This document shows, piece after piece, positions 40,980 through 49,631 of a DNA stretch of 64,000 bases. Numbering within the stretch: the first letter of the stretch is position 1; each line of letters starts with the position of its first letter. The stretch covers positions 992,001 through 1,056,000 of the forward strand of contig CAWFUP010000002.1 of the NCBI GenBank assembly GCA_963819075.1, written 5' to 3'. Under the pieces are notes generated by a model. The model did no database searches, was not told the DNA's origin, and saw only the letters and a list, made by a program, of their open reading frames with translations. This DNA is from CAVQBJ01 sp963819075. Lineage in GTDB: Bacteria; Actinomycetota; Thermoleophilia; Solirubrobacterales; Solirubrobacteraceae. Position numbers and translations under genes: made by a program.

Positions 40980-41985
40980 TCAGATGAAGCCGAGTCCGGC
41001 TCCAGGTGAGCGTGTCCCGGCCGGCGACGGGGGTCGTGCGTCCACAGGCATCCCGGCCGGCGCGTTGATGATGCTCTCCACGACGATAAGGCGGACGGTG
41101 CTTGCTCTCCTCGTAGATGTGCGCCACGTAGGAGCCGATGATGGCCAGGCAGAGCAGCTGAATGCCGCCGATGAACAGCATGCCGACGATCAGCGTCGTG
41201 AATCCCTTCGGAGCCAGCGACGGATCGACGATGCTGCAGCACGAGCTCGGCGGTCAACACGATGACCGAGATGGCAACGGTGATGAGCGCCAGCCAGGCG
41301 ATCATGTCAAGCGGTACGTAGGAGAAGGACACGATCGCGCGGCGCGCCCACCCGACGTTCTTGCAGCAGCGAGTTCGTCGTCTTCCCGAACATGCGCTCG
41401 GGCCGAACATAGGGCACGCCGATCTGCCGGTAGCCGACCCAGGCACGGAGCCCACGGATGAAGCGATGGGTCTCGGGCAGCGCATTGAGCGTGTCGACGA
41501 CCCGGCGGTCGAGAAGGCCGAAGTCGCCCGCATCGAGCGGGACGTTCACGTAGGCGAGCCGGCGGAACACACGGTAGAAGGCCTTGTAGGCGTGGCCCAT
41601 GAACGCGCGTCGTCTCGCGCTGGACGCGTTCGCCGTACACGACGTCGTAGCCGGCGCGCCATTGCTCGACGAACTTCGGGATCAGCTCGGGCGGATCCTG
41701 AAGATCGCCGTCGAGCAGGACGACGGCGTCTCCGGTCGCGATCCGCATCCCGCTCGTGAAGGCGCTCTGGGATCCGAACGCGCGCGCGTGGTTGATCACC
41801 ACGACTTTCGGGTCGCGAGCGGCGAGCGCGGCCAGGACGTCGCGCGCGTTGTCCGGACTCCCGTCGTTGACGAAGATGATCTCGTAGTCCGCGCCGAGCC
41901 TGACGAACATGCTCGTCAGTCGCTCGTGCATGACCGGGACGGCTTCGGCGTCGCGGTAGCAGGCGATGATTGCGCTCAGCTTCAC
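40980..41985 (-). pseudogene. GtrB-like membrane glycosyltransferase (frameshifted)
   Basis: From GTG 41985 the protein opens KLSAIIACYRDAEAVPVMHE and continues to VVLLDGDLQDPPELIPKFVE and YDVVYGERVQRE, the polyprenyl-phosphate GT2 pattern. Frame changes occur near 41615 (then AYKAFYRVFRRLAYVNVPLD and AGDFGLLDRRVVDTLNALPE), 41365 (then a membrane segment MIAWLALITVAISVIVLTAE), 41235 (then LIVGMLFIGGIQLLCLAIIG) and 41105 (then RLIVVESIINAPAG). It stops at TGA 40980. Two C-terminal helices match the family. Four single-base shifts in an otherwise faithful sequence point to errors. GTGA overlap with the transketolase stop shows it is the third gene of that operon. Confidence 0.72.
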
Positions 41986-42909
41986 GCTGCGATGATCTCG
42001 AGCGCGGTCCGTGCCCGGGCGGCGAGGCGATCGGCGGACAGGCCGAAGCGATCCTCGAGGAAGCGCTGGCTGCCCGAGAGTCCGGCGGGCACCGAGTCCA
42101 CGCCGGCGCGGAGAAGGCGGCAGCCCAATCCCTGCTCGGCGATCGTCTCGGCGAGCAGGGAGCCAAGCCCACCGTTGAGGTAGTGCGTCTCGATCGAGAT
42201 GGCCAGCGGTACGTGACCGAGGAGCTCGGTGAGCGCGTCGACCGGAGCCGGGTTGAGCGTCGGGACAAGGGCCACGGCGGCGGCGATCCCGTCCGCGGCG
42301 AGCGCGTCGGCCGCGTGCAGGGCCTCGCCGACGATCGTGCCCGATGGCGACGAGCGCGACGTCGCGGCCCTCTCGCAGCAGCTCGATCCGACCCGGCGTA
42401 AAGCGCCCGTCGAGGCCGCGGATTGTCTCGCTCGACTTGGCGACGCGAAAGTAGATCGGTCCGGGGATATCGCGGGAAGCCTTCACCGCCGCACGCATCT
42501 GCGGGCCGTCGGCCGGGGCGATCACGCTCATCGACGGCTGCGTTCGCATGATGGCGAAGTCCTCGAGCGCGAAGTGCGTGATTCCGTTGTGGCCATAGTC
42601 GAATCCGCCCCCGATGCCGACGATGCGGACCGGAAAGTCGTGCAGCACCGGACCGTTGCGGATGAACTCATACGGGCGCAGCGTCGCGAACGTCGCGATC
42701 GAGTAGGCAAACGGCACGTAGCCGGCCTCAGCCAGCCCGGTCGCCAACCCCACCATGTTCTGCTCGGCAACCCCGACGTTGAAGAACCGCTCCGGGAACC
42801 GCTCGGCAAACTCTTCGAGCACGAGATAGCCGAGGTCGCCGGTGAGTAGCACGACGCGGTCGTCGACGGCCGCGAGGCGAGCGAGCTCGGCCACGAACTC
42901 GTCTCTCAT
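41982..42909 (-). pseudogene. Transketolase C-terminal subunit (frameshifted)
   Basis: About 310 residues when joined. From ATG 42909: VVLLTGDLGYLVLEEFAERF, RFFNVGVAEQNMVGLATGLA (the E-Q-N of the TPP pyrimidine-binding domain with the catalytic Glu), GIGGGFDYGHNGITHFALED, and MRTQPSMSVIAPADGPQMRA. Near 42345 the frame changes; the last third continues as ALVPTLNPAPVDALTELLGH, SIETHYLNGGLGSLLAETIA and ends at 41982. A separate C-terminal subunit pairs with the N-terminal one just upstream (ATGA overlap) to make a split transketolase, seen in Archaea and in some bacterial sugar loci. Product here is unknown. Confidence 0.8.
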
Positions 42910-43719
42910 GTGTGCACCGCGTCGAGCTCGGCCAGTGCCTGCTCATACTGCTCGTCCGTCATCGGCAGATAGTGCCAGTCGATGACGCTCTGCATGAAGC
43001 TCGACACCCTTACCGAAGGTCGTGTGCGCGATGAGCACGTGCGGGCGGCCGGCCACAGCGTCCATGCCCTCGATCGCGGACTGCATGGCCGCCGCATCGT
43101 GGCCGTCGATCTCGAGCACGTCCCACCCGAACGCCTGCCACCGCGCTGCGGGCGGGCCGAGGTCGAGCACATCCGCGGTATACCCCATCGCCTGCTGACC
43201 GTTGAGGTCGACGATGACGATCAGATTGGACAGTTGGTGATGAGCGGCGAACATGATCGCTTCCCACACAGAGCCTTCGTTCAGCTCGGCGTCGCTCAGC
43301 ACCGCGAACACTCGACGTGACGAGTGCTCCAGCCGCGCGGCCAGCGCAGCGCCGGTGGCCATCGAAAGCCCGTGTCCCAAGGCTCCAGTGCAGAAGTCGA
43401 CGCCCTCGAGCTGGTGCTCGGGGTGCACGCCGAGCGCGGAACCGTCGGCGCAGTACCCGCCCACCGACCCGGTCGGAAGGCGCCCGGACAGTTCGAGCGC
43501 CGCGTACAGAGCGAGCGCGGCGTGGCCCTTGGAGAGCACGACCCGATCCTCGCTGGCGCGATCGCTGCCGTCATGCAGCACGCCGCCGTAAAGGGCGGCC
43601 AGGATGTCGGCGATCGATAGCGCCGAGCCGATGTGGCCGACGTTCGCGCGCTTGGACTGTTCGATGACGACGCGCCGGATGCCGTCGGCGAGAGTATCTG
43701 GGCGATCGGAGATGGTGAT
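42906..43719 (-). pseudogene. Transketolase N-terminal subunit (frameshifted, start unclear)
   Basis: About 270 residues. ANVGHIGSALSIADILAALY (the G-H-x-G-x-x-L-S TPP motif), RVVLSKGHAALALYAALELS, GSALGVHPEHQLEGVDFCTG, ALGHGLSMATGAALAARL and FAVLSDAELNEGSVWEAIMF (G-D-G-type TPP metal motif as S-D-A-E-L-N-E-G) mark the diphosphate domain; VIVDLNGQQAMGYTADVLDL follows. Near 43005 the frame changes; SFMQSVIDWHYLPMTDEQYE is the true tail, ending at 42906. No ATG, GTG or TTG lies near the expected N-terminus (about 43719), so either a further error removes it or the start is unusual. First gene of the minus operon to 37753. Confidence 0.78.
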
Positions 43720-43946
43720 TGCCTCCGCCGGTGGGCCTCGGCTCGGGTGGAACGTGCTGCGGCGAAGCCGCCCTCGGGGAGCCTGGGCCCTCCACTGGGC
43801 CCCGTAGCCGTCCGGCGGGACGCTACCAGATCGCGTGGGCGCTTCTACCCGGCGTGCCGAGGTATCCCAAGGCGATCGGGACGGCGGTGGCCGTCGCGAG
43901 GCTCGGGCGGCGCGTGGTGTACGCACGCGCGCCCAGGAGGCTTGGC

Positions 43947-44960
43947 ATGCTGTACTGGATGTCACACCCGACGGCCAGATCGTCTGCGGCCCGCGGTCAG
44001 CTTGCGCGCCTGCGTGAGGTGACGCTTACGCCCCCCCAGTATGCGCGGGTCGCCTACGTCGCCCTCGGCGCGATGACGCTCATCGTGCTGAGCGGGGCCG
44101 CGGTTCGCCTGACGGGCTCGGGCCTTGGGTGCCCGCGTTGGCCCGCGTGCTATAGCCGCGTCTACCCGCCGCTGCAGACGCACGCCGTAATCGAGTTCTC
44201 CAACCGCCTGATCACCGGGCCGGTGTCGATCGCCGCCGGGCTGGCCTGGCTGCTCGCATATCGGCGGCGGCCGTACCGCCGCGACCTCGTGCTCCTCGCT
44301 GCGCTACTGCCCGCCGGCGTGGTCGCCCAGGCGGTGCTCGGGGGGCTCACGGTCCGCGGGTCGCTCGACTACGGGTGGGTCATGGCGCATTTCGCCCTCT
44401 CCATGCTCATCATCGCCGCGGCTGTGGCGCTCGCCTGGCGGGCGACCTACGAACCCGAGCAGCGGCCAGCGTTCGCCGATCGCACGACGGTGTGGCTGGT
44501 CCGCGCGCTCGTGCCGCTGTCCGCGCTGGCGATCTTCGCCGGGACCGCAGCGACGGCCGCCGGACCGCACGCGGGAGGGTCGCCGGGGCAGAAGATCAAT
44601 CGTCTGACCTTCGACGGGCAGGGAACGATGGACTTCGTCATCCATCGCCATGGCGAGATCGGGTTCGTGTTGGGCGTCGCCGCCGTCGCGCTGTGGTGGT
44701 GGTTGGGCCGGCGCCCGCTCGACCCGCTTGTGCACCGTGCGGTGACCTGGTTGTGCTGTCTCATGGCCGCCCAGGGCTTCGTCGGCTTGGTGCAGTACGA
44801 GACGCACCTTCCGACCGAGCTCGTGTGGCTGCATGTCGGGCTGTCGTGCGCGGTGTGGATCGCCACGTTGTGGGCCGTCGCTGCGGCCGGCCGGCTCGTA
44901 CCACGCCGTTCTGGGGCCGCCGAGCCGAGCCTGCGCTCGCCCGCCGGGGACGTCGCCTGA
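43947..44960 (+). CDS. ctaA: Heme A synthase (CtaA/COX15)
   Basis: A 337-residue membrane protein with eight predicted helices. GAAVRLTGSGLGCPRWPACY near residue 47 is the R-x-T-x-S-G-L-x-C-x-x-W-P-x-C motif. FSNRLITGPVSIAAGLAW has the first helix His position replaced by a conserved E-F-S-N-R (usually E-x-x-H-R); VMAHFALSMLIIAAAVAL, FVIHRHGEIGFVLGVAAV and ELVWLHVGLSCAVWIATL supply His ligands, so one His site is atypical. It oxidises heme O to heme A for cytochrome oxidase. ATG 43947 has AGGAGG at 43935-43940, 6 bases upstream. Chromosomal housekeeping marks the right limit of the glycan locus. Confidence 0.87.
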   Translation: MLYWMSHPTARSSAARGQLARLREVTLTPPQYARVAYVALGAMTLIVLSGAAVRLTGSGLGCPRWPACYSRVYPPLQTHAVIEFSNRLITGPVSIAAGLAWLLAYRRRPYRRDLVLLAALLPAGVVAQAVLGGLTVRGSLDYGWVMAHFALSMLIIAAAVALAWRATYEPEQRPAFADRTTVWLVRALVPLSALAIFAGTAATAAGPHAGGSPGQKINRLTFDGQGTMDFVIHRHGEIGFVLGVAAVALWWWLGRRPLDPLVHRAVTWLCCLMAAQGFVGLVQYETHLPTELVWLHVGLSCAVWIATLWAVAAAGRLVPRRSGAAEPSLRSPAGDVA

Positions 44961-45219
44961 GGGCGGAGGGTGGCCCGTCGACCGGCCCCGGGCACGGGTG
45001 GCGCGCGGCCGGGGCTCGCGGCCTCAGTATTCTCTCGCCCCTGCGGCGGCCAGTCCCCTCCTGTACGCGCGGCGACGTGGTGCGCGCAATGCGGTAGCAG
45101 GGGGCGTTCGCCCGGTTCCCGAAACCGAGAAGCGATCACATGCCAACCAGACACTCTCTCGCCATCTACGGCGCTCGGCGCCTCGCGATTGCGCTGGCTC
45201 CCTCAAACGCTGCGCGCGC

Positions 45220-47688
45220 GTGAGCGGATCTCAGCAGGCCCCGCCCGAAGAGGCGCCGCGCCGTGAGAGACCACACCTGCTGCTGACGCTGCGCTCGCTG
45301 CTCGGCGAGCGTCCGCGGCTCGCCGCGGCGCTGTTCGGAGCCGGAGCGCTCGCTATCGCCATTGCCCTCGGAGCCAACACGCTCGGCGTCGCGGCGTCGA
45401 GGGCGTTTGGATGGAAGAAGGCGGTTGTACTGATCGTCGGCTGCGATCTGATCGTGGCCGGCCTCGTAGTGAGCGCTCGCCGTACGCGCGACGCAGAGGT
45501 GGACCTCGTGGCGCTGCTGAGCGGTGCGATCGCCGACGGCGTGCTTGCGTTCGCCATCAGCGCCGACGCGGTCATCGTGCTGTTCGGCCAAAGCAAGCCG
45601 ATCGAGCGCCTCGGGTACTTCCTCGCGCTTCTCGTCGTGGTCCCGCTGACCATCGCGCTGGCCTGGCGCCGTGCCCAGGCGGGCACGGCCGGCGAGCGCC
45701 AGCGGTTGACGGCGTTCTCCACGCTCGTGGCGACGGCGGGCGTGCTCTGCCTGGCGCGCCTGCTCGCCCTCTCGCCCACGGCGACGCTCAACACGTCACT
45801 GTTTGTCGTGATCGCGCTCGTCGCCGCGCGCATCGCGATCGCCATCGCGGCGCGCTGGCTGCCGGACGCGTGGTCGCGCCGCGTCCCCGTCAGCGCTATC
45901 CCGCTGCTGTTCGCGCTGGCCGCCCTGCCGTTCGTTCCGCCGGCCACACTCAGCACGGTCGACGTCGCTGTGGGGCTTGCGGCCGGGATCGCCGCCTTCG
46001 ACCTGGCGCGCGCGTTCGGTGGTCGGTCCGAGCTCTCGCGCCGATGGATGCGGGCGCTCGACGCCACGATCCTCGCCGGCATGGCGCTCGTGGTGCTGTT
46101 CCTCGGGCCGCCGGACATCGTCGTCGCCACCAATCAGAACTACTTCCTCGGGCCGGCGCTCGACGTGCTTCACGGGCACCCGATGCTCGTGGGGACGTTC
46201 TCTCAGTATGGCGTCGGGCTGATGGATGCGCTCGCCGCGCTCTTCCTCGTCGTGCCGATCGGCTACGGCACGTCGACGCTGCTCGTTTCGGTCCTGACGG
46301 CGCTGCTGTTCGCCGGCCTGTACTACGTCGTGCGATGGAGCTCGCAGTCGGTCCTCATCGCGGCCCTCGCACTGACCGTCGCCGTCACGCTCGACATCTT
46401 CGGCCAGCTCCTCAACTACGTCGATTTCCCGAGCACCGGAGTGTTGCGGTTCGGCATGCCGTGGCTCGTTCTGGTGCTCTCCGTCGCCGCCGCGCGGACG
46501 GCGCGGCACAAGCGGCTGCTCCGCGCGTTCGTGCTGGCGACCGTGGCCGTCGCGGCCGTCTGGAGCGCCGAGGCCGGCGCCTACACGCTCGCCGTCGCGG
46601 GCGCGCTCGCGTGCCTTGATGGGTTGGTCGCGGACGCGAGCCCACGCGCGCGCCTGAAGATCGCCGCCCGCCGGGTCGCGGAGCTCGTCGCCGCGAGCGT
46701 CGGCGGCGTGCTGGCGTTCACGCTGCTGACGAAGGTAAGCACCGGCGCCTGGGCCGACTGGGGTGCGTATGTCTACTACGTGCGGCTCTACACCACCGGC
46801 GGTTTTGGCAACCTGCCGATCCAGCCGTGGTCGCCGGGCCTGGCGCTCGGGGCGATGTACGCCGTCTCGGCGATCGTGATCGTGGTGCTCGCGCTGACCC
46901 GTCCCGAGCTCATGCGCCGGTACCGGGTGGCCTTCCACGCCGCCGCCGGGCTGACGGTGCTCGGAACCGTTGTGTACACGTACTACCTCGGACGAGCCCA
47001 CCCGAACAATCTCGTCCACATCTCGCCGCCCGGGGTGGCGCTGCTGTTCGTCTGGCTGGGCATCGCGCGCCTGACCTTCAACAGCCGCATGGCGGCCGCC
47101 ATCGCCACCGGCACGGCGGTGTTCGTTGCGGCCATGATCGTCGCCAGCGAAGCCGACGACATCAGCGTGAAGTACCCGGACACGGCGCTTGCGGCGGTGC
47201 TCGGTAGCGCGCCGTCGGTCGGGACAGCGCTGTCTGCCCTATGGAATAACGGGTACGTCGAGCCTGGGGCGCCCCACGTCATCGGCTTCGTCGCGGCGCT
47301 GAACCCCAGGCCGGCCCACCTGGAGCTCCTGCTCACTCCGTACGTCGAGACGGAGGCGCTCCTGCACCTCGACAAGGCGAACCTCGTCGGGTCGAGCAAC
47401 CCGTGCCAGGAATCGCTGTCGACCCAGAGCCCGGCGCGCATCGCGTCGGCGGTGCGCACGCTGGCGCCCGGAACGACGGTGGTCACGAGCTCGGTCATCC
47501 CAGACGAGGGACAGCTGCTGCCGATCGAGCAGTACACCCTCGCCCTCCTGCGAGCCCGCTTCACGTTTCGACAGATCGGCAGCGACGGACAGGGCCTGCA
47601 GGCGTTTCTCATGACGACGCCCATCCACGCCACGGCGCATCCGCCGGTCGCCCCCAGCCCGCCATCCGTGCCAGGCGGGTGCGCCTAG
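45220..47688 (+). CDS. Large polytopic membrane protein, unknown, GT-C-like layout
   Basis: An 822-residue protein with about 18 hydrophobic segments, starting near residue 36 (LAAALFGAGALAIAIALGAN). Near 310, VATNQNYFLGPALDVLHGHP then MLVGTFSQYGVGLMDALAAL forms an acidic/aromatic loop reminiscent of GT-C catalytic loops but with Asp at only one place. The last 200 residues are external. Clear family not recognised. It may be an outer-face glycosyltransferase or polymerase related to the 8793 and 36303 proteins; inference. GTG 45220 is chosen as upstream sequence is unlike protein. The 259 bases before it (44961-45219) have no gene. A strong GC stem at 47696-47719 follows the stop. Confidence 0.68.
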   Translation: MSGSQQAPPEEAPRRERPHLLLTLRSLLGERPRLAAALFGAGALAIAIALGANTLGVAASRAFGWKKAVVLIVGCDLIVAGLVVSARRTRDAEVDLVALLSGAIADGVLAFAISADAVIVLFGQSKPIERLGYFLALLVVVPLTIALAWRRAQAGTAGERQRLTAFSTLVATAGVLCLARLLALSPTATLNTSLFVVIALVAARIAIAIAARWLPDAWSRRVPVSAIPLLFALAALPFVPPATLSTVDVAVGLAAGIAAFDLARAFGGRSELSRRWMRALDATILAGMALVVLFLGPPDIVVATNQNYFLGPALDVLHGHPMLVGTFSQYGVGLMDALAALFLVVPIGYGTSTLLVSVLTALLFAGLYYVVRWSSQSVLIAALALTVAVTLDIFGQLLNYVDFPSTGVLRFGMPWLVLVLSVAAARTARHKRLLRAFVLATVAVAAVWSAEAGAYTLAVAGALACLDGLVADASPRARLKIAARRVAELVAASVGGVLAFTLLTKVSTGAWADWGAYVYYVRLYTTGGFGNLPIQPWSPGLALGAMYAVSAIVIVVLALTRPELMRRYRVAFHAAAGLTVLGTVVYTYYLGRAHPNNLVHISPPGVALLFVWLGIARLTFNSRMAAAIATGTAVFVAAMIVASEADDISVKYPDTALAAVLGSAPSVGTALSALWNNGYVEPGAPHVIGFVAALNPRPAHLELLLTPYVETEALLHLDKANLVGSSNPCQESLSTQSPARIASAVRTLAPGTTVVTSSVIPDEGQLLPIEQYTLALLRARFTFRQIGSDGQGLQAFLMTTPIHATAHPPVAPSPPSVPGGCA

Positions 47689-47695
47689 GGTCCGT

Positions 47696-47719
47696 CCCCC
47701 GGCGCTGTCAGGCCGGGGG
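47696..47719 (+). terminator. GC-rich hairpin after large membrane protein
   Basis: CCCCCGGC (47696-47703) pairs with GCCGGGGG (47712-47719), 8-base loop. It is placed 8 bases after the stop at 47688. No T-run; such stems often terminate in high-GC genomes. Confidence 0.6.
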
Positions 47720-47841
47720 TGCCACCCCCCAAACCACGGAAATTCGGGCCTCATCGCCCGCCATTACGGGCCCTGACCGCGCTGCCCGTCCTTCCCAGCC
47801 GTTAGCCTGCCCCGAGCAACGACACTCGAGAAGGGAGTGCC

Positions 47842-48114
47842 ATGACCAAGAACGAGCTCGCAGACAAGGTCGCCGAGCGCGCGTCACTGGGGGCGGGTCA
47901 GGCTCGCGAGGCCGTGGACGCCGTCATCGAGGCCGTCTCGGACGAGCTGGCCAAGGGTGGTGAGGTCGCGATCGCAGGCTTTGGCAAGTTCAGCGTGTCC
48001 CATCGCGCCGCTCGCCAGGGCCGCAATCCGTCCACCGGCCAGACGATCCAGATCGCGGCGAGCAACGCGGCGAAGTTCTCGCCCGCGAGCGCGCTGAAGA
48101 AGCGGCTCAATTGA
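47842..48114 (+). CDS. hup: HU family DNA-binding protein
   Basis: A 90-residue histone-like protein of exact family length. MTKNELADKVAERA starts helix 1, VIEAVSDELAKGGEVAIAGF and GKFSVSHRAARQGRNPSTGQ cover the core with the G-F-G-x-F and the R-x-x-R-x-G-R-N-P-x-T-G-Q DNA-arm signature, and KFSPASALKKRLN ends it. No Lys-rich C-terminal tail as in mycobacterial HupB, so the short HU form. It compacts and bends DNA. GAAGGGAG, about 5 bases before ATG 47842, is a good Shine-Dalgarno. A perfect stem (48137-48168) follows. Confidence 0.94.
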   Translation: MTKNELADKVAERASLGAGQAREAVDAVIEAVSDELAKGGEVAIAGFGKFSVSHRAARQGRNPSTGQTIQIAASNAAKFSPASALKKRLN

Positions 48115-48136
48115 CCCGCCTGGACTGACGCGGTCC

Positions 48137-48168
48137 GTGTCAGCGGTCGCACCCGGGGCCGCTGACAC
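48137..48168 (+). terminator. Hairpin after HU gene
   Basis: GTGTCAGCGG (48137-48146) pairs exactly with CCGCTGACAC (48159-48168), 12-base loop, 22 bases after the HU stop. Intrinsic-type stem without T-run. Confidence 0.65.
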
Positions 48169-48267
48169 CCACCGCCCCGCCGGCTTCGCATCTTTATCCG
48201 GCCCACAGCTCTGGCTCAGGTACGGGGGCAATGCTGCTCGTCGCACCCGAATCGACAGGAGGCCAGC

Positions 48268-48702
48268 ATGCCCGTTGAACCGGCCGGCGCCGCAGCGAAG
48301 CGCGACGCGCAGTACCCGTCTCTGTCGGCTTTCTATCTTGCCGATCAGCGGCGGATCGCCTCACGCGAGGTGGACGTCGGGCTGTGGTGGCGCGACGGCG
48401 GGGACGGTCCACTGCACCGTGCGGCGTGGATCCGCGACACCGGTGAGCTGTACCTCGTGCGCCTCGGTCCGCCCGAGGCCGGAGGCGGGACGGTCGAGCT
48501 CCTGGCCGTCGTGGCCGACGAGCGGCGCCTGCAGCACGCGCTGCGCGGCTGGCGTGACGCGTGCGGCCGCGAGGATTCACTGCCCTGGCTGCGCGGCCGT
48601 GTGGCCGAGCTACGCGCACGGGCCCGCGGACTGCAGGTGAAGATCGCGGCCGCCGGCGCCGGCGTCGGCGGGTCGCTCGCGCTGCTCAGCGGCGCGCTGT
48701 AG
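48268..48702 (+). CDS. Hypothetical protein with C-terminal hydrophobic segment
   Basis: A 144-residue protein that I do not recognise. Residues about 15-110 are soluble with alternating charged and hydrophobic residues (YPSLSAFYLADQRRIASREV, LWWRDGGDGPLHRAAWIRDT and ELYLVRLGPPEAGGGTVELL), resembling a small beta-rich domain. The last 15 residues (AGAGVGGSLALLSGAL) could form a short membrane helix. ATG 48268 has an AGGAGG 5 bases before it, the best Shine-Dalgarno in this part, so translation is well supported. Between HU and a MerR-like regulator. Confidence 0.68.
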   Translation: MPVEPAGAAAKRDAQYPSLSAFYLADQRRIASREVDVGLWWRDGGDGPLHRAAWIRDTGELYLVRLGPPEAGGGTVELLAVVADERRLQHALRGWRDACGREDSLPWLRGRVAELRARARGLQVKIAAAGAGVGGSLALLSGAL

Positions 48703-48793
48703 GCGCGTTCGGCAGGCCATTACCGACTCGCCAAATCGTCCATCAGCGGCCCGGTTGCTGCGCACCGTCGCGGCGGCCGACGACATATGGCCC

Positions 48794-48997
48794 ATGGAGA
48801 AGGAACTCCGAGGCGAGCAACAGCTCGTCCTGACCGTGGCCGACGTCGCCCAGCGACTCGGCGTCCCGACGCGAACGATTCGCCATTGGTCGGACATCGG
48901 CTACCTGCCGGCGCGCCGTACGCCGGGAGGCCAGCGTCGCTACTCGCCCGTCGAGGTCGCCGCGTTCGCCGATCGTCGCCGCACCGCGCTCGAGTAG
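48794..48997 (+). CDS. Small MerR-like helix-turn-helix protein
   Basis: A 67-residue protein almost wholly made of a winged helix-turn-helix: LTVADVAQRLGVPTRTIRHW, then SDIGYLPARRTPGGQRRYSP with the R-R-T-x-G-G-x-R-x-Y wing and VEVAAFADRRR. It resembles the N-terminal DNA-binding part of MerR proteins or excisionase-like (BldC-type) regulators. The absence of any effector domain fits the BldC class of Actinobacteria. ATG 48794 is used; an in-frame start at 48755 adds 13 unlikely residues. Target genes unknown. Confidence 0.78.
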   Translation: MEKELRGEQQLVLTVADVAQRLGVPTRTIRHWSDIGYLPARRTPGGQRRYSPVEVAAFADRRRTALE

Positions 48998-49087
48998 CCC
49001 CGGTCGGTCGGCTCGGCCCCGTCGCAATCCTGCAATTTCCCATGCGCCGACCCGGGACCCGTCCTGCGGCCCCCTATATCACTACGC

Positions 49088-49537
49088 GTGCGCGTCCCGG
49101 CTTCCTGTCCCGTCCGCAGGCGCGGTTCCTCGGCGACGATGTGCGCCGTCGTTGTCGCTGGGCTCATCGCGGCCGCGTCCGCTGCGGCGAGCACGGCGCC
49201 GGCGGTGACGCCCGGTCAGGGGCGCGGCGGCATCGGTGACGCGTACAGCGTGATGGTCGGCCCCGTGGTCCTGCCACCCACGACGGCGTGCCGCCGTTCG
49301 GGTGGACTGCGGGTGCGACTTCACCGCGTCGACGGCCGGCGGCCCGTGCTGACGCGCGTGCTGGTCGCCGGGCGCCGCGTCCACCTCGATGCGCGGCGCG
49401 TCGGGCACGCCGCGCTGCTGTTGCCCATCCCGCGTCGCGGCCGCTTCTCGGTGTCGGTCACCGTGCGCCTCGGCCATGGGCAGGCGGCGCGCTCGGTCAC
49501 CGTGCGCGGTCGCTACCACGGGTGCGTGCCCGCGTAA
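49088..49537 (+). CDS. Secreted protein of unknown function
   Basis: A 149-residue protein. Residues 18-40 (MCAVVVAGLIAAASAAASTA) form a signal peptide with likely cleavage after an A-x-A site. The mature part of about 110 residues is basic and beta-rich (LRVRLHRVDGRRPVLTRVLV and RFSVSVTVRLGHGQAARSVT) with two cysteines (TTACRRS and the final YHGCVPA) that may form a disulfide. GTG 49088 is in frame; ATG 49139 gives a more standard signal. No known family. Probably an exported small structural or binding protein. Confidence 0.6.
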   Translation: MRVPASCPVRRRGSSATMCAVVVAGLIAAASAAASTAPAVTPGQGRGGIGDAYSVMVGPVVLPPTTACRRSGGLRVRLHRVDGRRPVLTRVLVAGRRVHLDARRVGHAALLLPIPRRGRFSVSVTVRLGHGQAARSVTVRGRYHGCVPA

Positions 49538-49631
49538 CGCCTCGACCTTATGCGCTTCTTCGCCGTCTCTGAGGTTCCGTTGACGCCGCAGCGGGAATCT
49601 CTCTGTCCTTCCTCGACCCCGGAGGTGCACG

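Noticed and set aside
41982..43719. Reading the split transketolase as 1-deoxy-xylulose-5-phosphate synthase
   Set aside because: Two separate subunits of about 270 and 310 residues with transketolase-type motifs; DXS is a single 620-residue chain.
40008..43719. Treating the broken genes as decaying remnants or a transfer scar
   Set aside because: Motifs are intact on both sides of every break, gene overlaps are preserved, and no mobile element or repeat is nearby; local base-call error explains it better.
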